64,000 bases of DNA from assembly GCA_023430975.1 (NCBI GenBank), contig JAEYYB010000106.1, positions 1 through 64,000 of the forward strand, written 5' to 3'. The notes beneath the pieces are model-generated. The model made no database searches and was not told where the DNA came from. It was given only the letters and a program-made list of their open reading frames with translations. The stretch comes from Bacillota bacterium. Its GTDB lineage: Bacteria; Bacillota; Clostridia; Acetivibrionales; DSM-2933. Shown here piece by piece: positions 18,324 to 26,452 of this stretch; the first letter of the stretch is position 1, and every line of letters begins with the position of its first letter. A program made the position numbers and the translations under genes.

Positions 18324-20402
18324 TTATTGTGAAAGATTTTGTTCATATGCTTTTTTGAAAATATCATTATACAGAAAAATATTTTCAGGATTCCCAATGA
18401 GCTGATAAAAGAAAGACTCAGGAAAATAATCATTCATATCCAATATATCACCAAATTTTCCTTCCATACCTTCTTCTGCTAACATTTGTTTCACAATATT
18501 AATTGTGTCTGAGTAAATATGCGTAGTTCGCAATCTACTAACACATCTTTCCAATTGGAATTCAATTATTCTAGCCTTTCCTCGACTATTTTTAGTATGC
18601 ATCCACTGCTCAAAACTTTTAGACGCTGACATAAGTTCATGTATAGCGTTTGATGCAACTATTCCAGACCAGGCATCGTCTAGTGTTTTGTATTGTGTAC
18701 TTCCGTGTTGTGCTTCAAGAATATAGGTAAACAATCTCGTCATTAGAATTAGATTTTTCTTGGCGTTCACAGGGATAAACGTTCCCAAAACAGTAATAGC
18801 TCCATTACGAACAAACATATCCGCAATGTTAACCCCTCCCATTCCTCTCGGGCTGACATGACATGCACTTAATATTACTATGGGTGGTACAATTATATCT
18901 TCCGAGGCCATCCAAAACTCATTTCCAACCATTATCCCAGCCATATTTTTCTCTCTTTGATAACAGCCATGTGCTGAAATGTACAAAATATCTGCATCTA
19001 AATTCTCTGCAATAAATTTTCTGATACTATCAACACTATAAGTTTGCTTATATACGAACGATAGCCCTGAATATTCTTGTTCCATATTCATCAATGTGGT
19101 ATGCACTAATTCACACATGGGATATACATATTGATTTTCTTCATTATCTATGACACATTCAGCCATAGCCACCTTGCACTTTTTACCCAAATAAATCTGC
19201 TTACTCTTTAGTAATTCAATTTGCAGTTGTCTGGTCAAAGGTGTCAGAGGTCTATATGAAATTTTTTTATAACATTGCAGAGGAACTTCATCATCACGTA
19301 GAATTGCTAATCCGATCGGAAAGTCAGAAAAAACAGTAATATCTTTTGCCCTTTTTAACACTTCAATTTGTGAAGAGCTGAAGTAACTTCCAAGCAACTT
19401 TCCCAGTTCGGTTAGTGATTTCCAAATATATTTGTTATTTGTACCTTCTTTACAACGTTGTTCCAATTGGTCATATTTTAGGAAGAGCTGTTCGTCTGCA
19501 CATTGTAATTCCATCACAACTCCACCACGTGCAATTGCCCTATGTACACCAAGAATTCTGATAACACGTCTTTCGTTTTCAGATAATACAGACGCATTTG
19601 GGCCATACTTTATTTGCAGCTTTGAAATACCTGGAAAAGTAATCACAACACTAATATTAAATTTACCTGTTTCTGCCATATACGTTTCATTATATAGATC
19701 ATTTGCTTTCTCGTCCCAGGAAGTTATTCCCTTCCTTCCCATTGAAATCAAAGTATTCAGATGCGATACATTCTTCCATTGGATGTCAATACATTCCTTT
19801 TCTACATCAGTGCTATTAAATATTTTTGACAGCAAGTCATTTGTTTTTCCATACTGTCTACTTAAAAAAAGCACGGGTAATGCTTTGAGTTTTTCCCCGT
19901 GGAGCCAAAAATGAGTGTTTATATCTTTGACCACATTAAAGTTATCTGTCTTACTATGCTGCCATAATTGATTCCAGTGCATTTTGACCAATTCTTCATT
20001 GAGTTCATGTACATAATAGGTTCCCAACAATGGATTTCGTTTTTTGCACTTACATATAGTTTGTGTGTCACAATCATCTGTTAAAACAAATAGAGTAGGC
20101 ACAGTAGTATCCATTCTATATGTAGAAATTTCAGAATCTGGTAACAGAATAATCAAATGTGGTGTATCATGGGAGGACGCAATGAAGTTTTCATCCAAAT
20201 CATATATATCAAACACATTTCTAGGTAAATGCATTATATATTCTATCGCATCCAATGTTCCATTCAGATCCTCATCGAACAGATGCATTGTACCGTTATT
20301 ATCTTTCTTAACTGATTTTGGATCATCATACAACATTATAGGGCCATTAGAATTGTAGCTGTTGCTTTTGAAAACAACAAAATATATAAAGTAGTATTCC
20401 AT
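18324..20402 (-). CDS. CHAT-domain caspase-like protease
   Basis: A 692-residue soluble protein. The C-terminal third is a CHAT (caspase HetF-associated with TPR) peptidase: ILYISAHGC carries the catalytic His (about 478) and IVILSACHVSPRGMGG the catalytic Cys (about 514). It is followed by the conserved IADMFVRNGAITVLGTF strand. Residues 1-440 have no recognised domain or clear TPR pattern and may sense a trigger. The gene lies about 90 bp downstream of the SF2 helicase gene on the same strand, so the two likely form an operon inserted between the primase and mob modules. CHAT proteases often act in bacterial defence, cutting effectors or host proteins; that role is inferred here. Confidence 0.8.
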   Translation of the reverse strand: MEYYFIYFVVFKSNSYNSNGPIMLYDDPKSVKKDNNGTMHLFDEDLNGTLDAIEYIMHLPRNVFDIYDLDENFIASSHDTPHLIILLPDSEISTYRMDTTVPTLFVLTDDCDTQTICKCKKRNPLLGTYYVHELNEELVKMHWNQLWQHSKTDNFNVVKDINTHFWLHGEKLKALPVLFLSRQYGKTNDLLSKIFNSTDVEKECIDIQWKNVSHLNTLISMGRKGITSWDEKANDLYNETYMAETGKFNISVVITFPGISKLQIKYGPNASVLSENERRVIRILGVHRAIARGGVVMELQCADEQLFLKYDQLEQRCKEGTNNKYIWKSLTELGKLLGSYFSSSQIEVLKRAKDITVFSDFPIGLAILRDDEVPLQCYKKISYRPLTPLTRQLQIELLKSKQIYLGKKCKVAMAECVIDNEENQYVYPMCELVHTTLMNMEQEYSGLSFVYKQTYSVDSIRKFIAENLDADILYISAHGCYQREKNMAGIMVGNEFWMASEDIIVPPIVILSACHVSPRGMGGVNIADMFVRNGAITVLGTFIPVNAKKNLILMTRLFTYILEAQHGSTQYKTLDDAWSGIVASNAIHELMSASKSFEQWMHTKNSRGKARIIEFQLERCVSRLRTTHIYSDTINIVKQMLAEEGMEGKFGDILDMNDYFPESFFYQLIGNPENIFLYNDIFKKAYEQNLSQ

Positions 20403-20494
20403 CTACACCTTTTCCTTTCAACTTCACCTAATTGCTAAAACATTCAATTACATGAACTGCCGATTATTAGCCTAATTGGAAGTTTATTTTTTTA

Positions 20495-23400
20495 CTACTT
20501 AGAATTTTTATTACCTATAACTTTCATGTTTATTGCTGCAAATTCTTTTATATAATTATCTGCTACCCCAAGTAGCGTAAGTTGATCATCAGTTGCAATA
20601 TCAGGAGATAGTCCAGGTTGAACTATATATATTTCATATTCGACAGGATATTTTCTTTTTGTGATTTGAGAGAAGTAAACAAGCTTTTGAATATCGCCTT
20701 TTTCTAACCTTGAACATGAATTCCCATTTTCAAATTTGGTTTCTCTTCTCATTAAATGCTCAAAAAATTCATTTCCATCTTTATGTTTCCAATGAATCGA
20801 CTTTTGGGCTTGTCCACATACCTCATAAAGATTATCTATCCTTTTACTTACTACTCCCTTCTTAGCATATTTCAGATGATAAAGTTCTATCTTAATTTTC
20901 TTTTCTAACTCTTTGATTGTGACAACATCTGCTATTTCTCCTGAGTTATCATCATCATAAATGATATCATAGTCACCTTTCATCAATTCTTGAATGACAT
21001 GGTACTGTATTGAATCTACAACTTTAGGTGATACACCTTGGGACTCTTTGCTTATATCTACTCCGTCCCAATTCCAGCATTGTATCAGTTGTTTTGGGTA
21101 GGGTAAAATCATTTGTTTTAACTCAACATATTCATTTCCATTCAAAGCTGCCCCGTCAGCAAACCAGATTGTCGGTTCATACCTTGTAAAAAAGTCTATA
21201 ATATTCGACTCCTTAGAACCATAAATAACTTTCATGTTTCTATACGGGGATTGAATAATCCTAAACTCATAGTCCGGAACTCCGCTTTTCTCATGTAATA
21301 ACATTTCAAATTTAATCTCCATATTAGTTTGAGAAATTAAAGAAAACTGTATAGTGCCCTCAGGGGAATCAATATTCATGTTTAAATCAATGTTATAGAA
21401 ATCATGGGCTACTTCATCAAAAGCGAATTTAATTTTAGTCTCTTGTTCCATATATAATTGCTCATTCCAGTCAATCCAAACTGCTTGTTTTTTTGGTATA
21501 TTTGAAATAAGTTTTGGAATTAAGGTTTCCCTTAATAGCAAATTAGGATCAATATTTGGATTGCCTATTTTACTGGATATTTTTTTACACCAATTTGTAA
21601 ATTGTTTCAAATCACCATTAAGTCTAGTCCAAATCCTTCCTTTGTATGAACATCCAAGAGAAATTTTATTTCCATTTTCATACCCGATTCCATAGACAAA
21701 AGCCTTTTGTGCTCTTTGCTTTTCTGCTAAGCTTAAGGCTTCTTCAACATCAGTCCCAACGCTCATTCTGAACCTAATGTTCTTACCTAAAAACTCCTTA
21801 AGTCCAACGTTTTGGAGCTTAACGCGGTTAATATTATGAAATGCCTTAAAAACATCTAATTTATCAACTATTTCGGCTCTGTCACCAATTATTGCACGAG
21901 CTAAATCAGAATAAAGAGAACTTTTATCACTTCCATGAATAAAAAGCAGATTATTATCAGTGTCCAAGTATGCAACTATAAGATTCCACTCTATATTTTG
22001 AATATCTTTAAAATTTCCCCACTCTATATTTCTTTTAATTGCTGTCACGATTATAAGTACATTTTCTTTTGAGTTAACATCATATATTAATTTATCATCA
22101 TTCGATAAATGTATACCCTTTTTAAAATCATGTGGATTCCACCTTTTATCTTTATTTCTATAAATTACAGTGCTCAATGCTGGTCTTATATTTTGTAATG
22201 AAATTTTCCTGCCCTCAAAACTATTAAACCCACTGAGGAAATCTTCAAATTCAATTTCTTGGTCTATTTGACTTGTGCTTAACTGAGGTAAGAGTAAATT
22301 CCAATCAGCATCTTGGGCATATAATTCTTCTAATTCTTCTTTTGCATCAATATCTGCTAAATTTGTAACAAAAGTAGCTTCTCCTAATTCTTCATCGTGT
22401 TTTGTTCTAGTAAATCGACCCGCAAGTTGAAGCGTTATAGGTAAGCTTTTTTTAATATCATGAAAGGCTGCTACTTTAAGCTCCGGCAAATCAAATCCTT
22501 CACCTAACATATCAACACAAACAATGATTTTAGCCTCTTTATTTAAGATTTTATCTTTTATGCTTTTTCTTTCTGTAGCATTAATGCCACTACCACTGTA
22601 AATTTTTACAGGATTATATTCGCTAAATTTCTGATAATAAGCAAAGACCTCATCAGCTCTTTGTTTATCTTTACATCTAGCCATAAGAATATGATTATAG
22701 CCTTGCCCAATATCTCTTTTTAAAATTGCTACAGCTTCGTCAGCAATTCTTTCATCGGCTTTATCAGGGGAATATTCCCATATAGGATTAAAGTTTATCT
22801 TTTTAAAATAGCCCTCTTCTTGGGCTTTCTTCAAAGGATAATTAAAAATTATTTTTCCGTCTAATCTTTGGCCATCATTTCTGAATGGAGTAGCAGTAAA
22901 TTGAATCACCTTACGTGGCACAAAGAATTGTAAAAACCCATTCCAAGAATTTGCCTTTACATGATGAGCCTCGTCAATGAAATAATGAGAACATTTTTTT
23001 GATATTTCTTTTTGGATTTCAGGATCACTTCCGGTTACAATACTCATCGTCGTAATAATTACATTACATTGTTCTATAAACTCTAATAATTCACTTTTAT
23101 CAGAAAATCTTTCACAAATAACACCAACAATTGGATATTGAACCTTATTTGATATCACTCCAAATTCTTCAAGTACACCTAAGCTTAAGAATTTCTTTGA
23201 TAATTGCTCTCTTAATGAATCTGTAGGCACCGTAACCAACAACTTTTCACACTTATTAGCTATTAATAATGACATCATTGTCTCAGTTTTCCCTGTCCCA
23301 GTAGGCATAACTACTGTACCTATGTCATCTGCAATCTTCCAATGAGCCAATACAGAATATATTGCTCCTACCTGTGGTATTCTTAATCCAGGCTGACAAC

Positions 23401-23755
23401 TTAAAGAGTTTTCTTCTTTGAAATAAAAACAATTATCCCATGTTTCTAAAACTTTATCTGGATTAAATTCATTATTGAGTTTTGGATGCTTAATCCATTT
23501 TATTTTCAGTTCACCATTTAATAGTCTTTCAATCGTTGGTACTTTATCACTTTGAAGAACATACCTATTGTTATCGTTTATGTTCCAGCCTTTCTTATAT
23601 ACAAATATTTGATTATTTCTGTCATCAATTAAAACCAAAATATTACCTATGTAAGAATGAGATTGAATAAAAATTTCTCTGCAAATTAGCTGTTTAATAC
23701 TACTGCTTTCAAATCTTTTTTCTACTATAAATGGTGGTAATTTAGTCAGATTCAT
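20495..23755 (-). CDS. SF2 helicase with long uncharacterised C-terminal region
   Basis: 1086 residues. The helicase core has Walker A MPTGTGKT (about 150-157), DEAH (261-264), FTATPFR (about 286) and motif VI QLAGRFTRTKHDE (about 440-455), as in ResIII/type III restriction-like SF2 enzymes. About 120 residues precede the core. Roughly 600 follow it without recognised motifs; no PD-(D/E)XK nuclease or methylase motif is seen. GGGAGG lies 10 nt before the ATG. With the CHAT gene downstream it makes a two-gene helicase-protease cargo unit. A DNA-sensing defence helicase is likely but not proven. Confidence 0.75.
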   Translation of the reverse strand: MNLTKLPPFIVEKRFESSSIKQLICREIFIQSHSYIGNILVLIDDRNNQIFVYKKGWNINDNNRYVLQSDKVPTIERLLNGELKIKWIKHPKLNNEFNPDKVLETWDNCFYFKEENSLSCQPGLRIPQVGAIYSVLAHWKIADDIGTVVMPTGTGKTETMMSLLIANKCEKLLVTVPTDSLREQLSKKFLSLGVLEEFGVISNKVQYPIVGVICERFSDKSELLEFIEQCNVIITTMSIVTGSDPEIQKEISKKCSHYFIDEAHHVKANSWNGFLQFFVPRKVIQFTATPFRNDGQRLDGKIIFNYPLKKAQEEGYFKKINFNPIWEYSPDKADERIADEAVAILKRDIGQGYNHILMARCKDKQRADEVFAYYQKFSEYNPVKIYSGSGINATERKSIKDKILNKEAKIIVCVDMLGEGFDLPELKVAAFHDIKKSLPITLQLAGRFTRTKHDEELGEATFVTNLADIDAKEELEELYAQDADWNLLLPQLSTSQIDQEIEFEDFLSGFNSFEGRKISLQNIRPALSTVIYRNKDKRWNPHDFKKGIHLSNDDKLIYDVNSKENVLIIVTAIKRNIEWGNFKDIQNIEWNLIVAYLDTDNNLLFIHGSDKSSLYSDLARAIIGDRAEIVDKLDVFKAFHNINRVKLQNVGLKEFLGKNIRFRMSVGTDVEEALSLAEKQRAQKAFVYGIGYENGNKISLGCSYKGRIWTRLNGDLKQFTNWCKKISSKIGNPNIDPNLLLRETLIPKLISNIPKKQAVWIDWNEQLYMEQETKIKFAFDEVAHDFYNIDLNMNIDSPEGTIQFSLISQTNMEIKFEMLLHEKSGVPDYEFRIIQSPYRNMKVIYGSKESNIIDFFTRYEPTIWFADGAALNGNEYVELKQMILPYPKQLIQCWNWDGVDISKESQGVSPKVVDSIQYHVIQELMKGDYDIIYDDDNSGEIADVVTIKELEKKIKIELYHLKYAKKGVVSKRIDNLYEVCGQAQKSIHWKHKDGNEFFEHLMRRETKFENGNSCSRLEKGDIQKLVYFSQITKRKYPVEYEIYIVQPGLSPDIATDDQLTLLGVADNYIKEFAAINMKVIGNKNSK

Positions 23756-24405
23756 ATTTGACTATCCTCCCTTTCACATAAAAACCAAAAAAGATTTTTT
23801 GTTCTCCAATCCATAAAAGCATTTTATTTGTACCTATATTTCAAGATATTGTTGCTTCTTGCTTTTATAAATCTTGTTGTGTTCAGAGAATTATCCCATT
23901 CTCAACTTTCTATTAAGACATTAGTTTCAAATTGGATATTAATTTATTTTCTTTTAATATTTTATCATATTCGACTACAATTTCCCATCTATTTAAACAA
24001 AAAAACATTGAGTGTTAGCATACCCACACATATATAAATTAAAAAGGATATGTAATATACCCTAAACGGACATCTTGAATGAGTACGGTATAACATATTG
24101 AATTTGAAAGTTGAAAGTCTTCACTTTGTGCTAATCCATCATGTTTACATTGTTCATAGTTTCGATCTGTTCGTCTGTAAATTGGGCTTCTCAAAAGTCA
24201 TTAAATCATTATCTCATAGAATCACCCCTTTAGGTGATATAGAATTATTAAATAACCCGTTGCCGACACTGTCGGAAAGCTGTATCTCTGTGGAGTGAGA
24301 ACCCCACTATTCCTGCCTTACCTTAAAAGATAGAGGTCCACATGGCCTCTACCTTTCTGGTTCGGGTCTTCCTTAAGGAAGGTTTTCTACTAATGAGAAA
24401 AAAGT
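23756..24405. other. 650-bp non-coding region with a cluster of hairpins at its left half
   Basis: No supported gene. The part nearest the helicase start (about 23760-24180) is plain AT-rich DNA that presumably holds the helicase-CHAT promoter. The part next to the TOPRIM gene (24221-24382) carries five successive palindromes and higher GC, listed separately. Confidence 0.6.
24221..24382. repeat. Array of five palindromes (possible structured RNA or replication/transfer origin)
   Basis: In order: ATCACC-6-GGTGAT (24221-24238), CCGACACTGTCGG (24263-24275), GTGGAG-6-CCCCAC with one mismatch (24290-24307), TAGAGG-9-CCTCTA (24331-24351) and CTTCCTTAAGGAAG (24368-24381). Spacing is regular at about 15-25 bp. 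It lies just 3' of the TOPRIM gene. It could be a structured RNA on the minus strand, an origin or a resolution site; none can be chosen from sequence. Confidence 0.5.
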
Positions 24406-25458
24406 TCATGGTTCAAGTCCCTCCAGCGAATTTTCATCTACGGCATCTTTTTCAAATTCCACTCTTAGTTCATTTTCTCTGATAGCATCTAAGTCTGCTG
24501 GTGATTTGCCTTCTCTTATTCCAAGTAAATCCTGATTAAAATCCTTCAGGTGTGGCCTATGAATTGCAACATCATAACCCATTTCACTATATTTATCACA
24601 CCATTTTCTCGCTGCTAACTGACCCCAATTTCTATAATTGTCATCTTTATCCTTTGCAAGATAATCATTATCCAGTGCGAATACTATTTTATTAATTTCA
24701 GGATGCCAGTTTAAATATTTTTCGAGAGCTCCGTCCCATGTACAACCAAGAGAAATCCTATGGTTATCCTTCCAATCTTTTTCATACATCCCCGCAAGTG
24801 TAGCATGACTCATAGCATCAATAGGGCTTTCACATACAAACAGAAGATTCCCTTTTCCCTCTATAACAAAAGGGTAACTTTTATCAGAATTAACTGCATC
24901 CATTTTAAATGGTTTGCTACCATATGTACCTCGCATAGAACAGTATTTTGCATTTCCTGTCTCATCATATCCAACAAAAACACAGTTTCCATACTTTGCT
25001 TCCTGATAAATTTTCTTCTCATTCATTAATGATGATACAATTTGAGGATCAATGCCTCTTATAGAAATCAAATACCAATAAACCCTTTTGAAGTTTTCTG
25101 CTTTATTCGGAAGAAGTACCGCACCTTTCTCTTCTTTAACATAAGCTACACTCTCACAAGTATATCTCTCATAACGTTCTCCTAGCAGCATTGCTACAGC
25201 CTCCTGATAAGATGCATTCCCATATTTCATCACAAAATCAATTGGACCACCTTTTTCGTCGGCAGTCCAATGATAAAAACGATTGCTATCTTTAAATATA
25301 TATAATCCTCCTGATTTTTTAGCATGCATTGCTTTACGCCCGCCTTTTTCAAGTTGAAAACCATATTGTCGAGCCAAGTCAAGTAGATTTACACTGTTAG
25401 CACGTTGGATTTCTTCATCAGAAAAATGGCGGTATGATTTTTTGGTTTTTGTGGTCAT
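24406..25458 (-). CDS. DUF3991/TOPRIM-domain primase-like protein
   Basis: 350 residues from an ATG at 25458 with GGAGGTG 7 nt upstream. The N-terminal half matches the DUF3991 pattern (SVNLLDLARQYGFQLEKGG, YHWTADEKGGPIDFVMKYG). The C-terminal half is TOPRIM-like, with the acidic LFVCESPIDAMSH motif and a later ALDNDYLAKDKDDN motif. Such proteins are common in clostridial conjugative elements and may prime second-strand synthesis. It lies 20 bp after the methylase/helicase gene. Confidence 0.8.
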   Translation of the reverse strand: MTTKTKKSYRHFSDEEIQRANSVNLLDLARQYGFQLEKGGRKAMHAKKSGGLYIFKDSNRFYHWTADEKGGPIDFVMKYGNASYQEAVAMLLGERYERYTCESVAYVKEEKGAVLLPNKAENFKRVYWYLISIRGIDPQIVSSLMNEKKIYQEAKYGNCVFVGYDETGNAKYCSMRGTYGSKPFKMDAVNSDKSYPFVIEGKGNLLFVCESPIDAMSHATLAGMYEKDWKDNHRISLGCTWDGALEKYLNWHPEINKIVFALDNDYLAKDKDDNYRNWGQLAARKWCDKYSEMGYDVAIHRPHLKDFNQDLLGIREGKSPADLDAIRENELRVEFEKDAVDENSLEGLEP

Positions 25459-25478
25459 TAAGTGCACCTCCATTTCTG

Positions 25479-26452
25479 CTATCTTTCAGCAATTGCCATT
25501 TCGCATTTCACTTCCTCTGCCTGATACTCCCTTTCATTTCCTTGCCCACTTTCATCAACAATAACCGTATCCTGCTCCCTTAACTCTTTAAACTCCAATT
25601 TGGTGTTTATCTCTGCTTGGTGAGCTGAAAATTCATTCAGAGGCTCTTCAAATTCAAAAGACTTATCTACTTCTGCCTTTGCTTCTTCAAGCTGTACTTT
25701 TGCATCCTCCAATTTCCTAACAGTATCATCAAGTACACCATCAATTCTTTCTACAGCATTTTCTATTCTTGTTATACAACCAAGTTCAGAATTACCAAGG
25801 TCTACACGATAAGCTAATGCCCCTTTGATCTGCACCTCCATCTGTTCAAAGCCTGTTCGAGCAAGTAAAATCTTAAAACCACGATATGTTCCAACTTCAA
25901 TGGGAGTACCATTTATAGCAATATCATTAATCTTACTCATCATAAGAAGTCTTTCTCCTGCTTTTACCCTCTCATCAAATGATTTTCCATCAATATTCAT
26001 GATGAAATCTTGGGAAGCAGTTTTATCCCTCAAACCAATATCCTTTTTTAATGCTTCAATCTTTTGTTCACAATTGGCTATCAATGCGGGATATTTGCTT
26101 TCAACATTACGCTTTAGAATTATCCTCTCATTGTTCCAATTGGCTTTTAAAAGCTTTAGCCTTGTAACTTCATTATCCACTTCCATTTTCTCAGCTAGCA
26201 AAGGATTTGAGGTTGCAATAGCCTTTACCTCAGCTGCCGATAAGACGGTCTCATCCATATCCTCACAAGAACGTGAAATACTTTTCCCTGTCATTACCTG
26301 ACTTATATATTTCAGTTTTTGCTCTTGAATCTGCCACAGGTAAGCATCAAAGGTACCTTTGGTAACATATCTAAAGATGTTAACTTCCGAATTTTCATTT
26401 CCCTGCCGTAGGATTCTGCCATCCCGCTGCTCAATATCACTTGGCCTCCATG
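25479..26452 (-). CDS. ArdC-like/methylase/helicase protein, exon 2
   Basis: 3' exon of the gene that begins at 34240. It resumes at 26452 with CA, which completes the split codon C-CA (Pro), giving DCPWRPSDIEQRDGRILRQGN across the junction. This is the standard helicase motif VI of SNF2-type proteins. The 323 remaining residues are largely coiled-coil (LEEAKAEVDKSF). Splicing joins 1700 + 1 + 323 residues into 2024. Confidence 0.85.

Noticed and set aside
24098..24298. 66-codon plus-strand open frame in the hairpin region
   Set aside because: It runs through several palindromes, has no ribosome-binding site, and its translation has no protein-like pattern.
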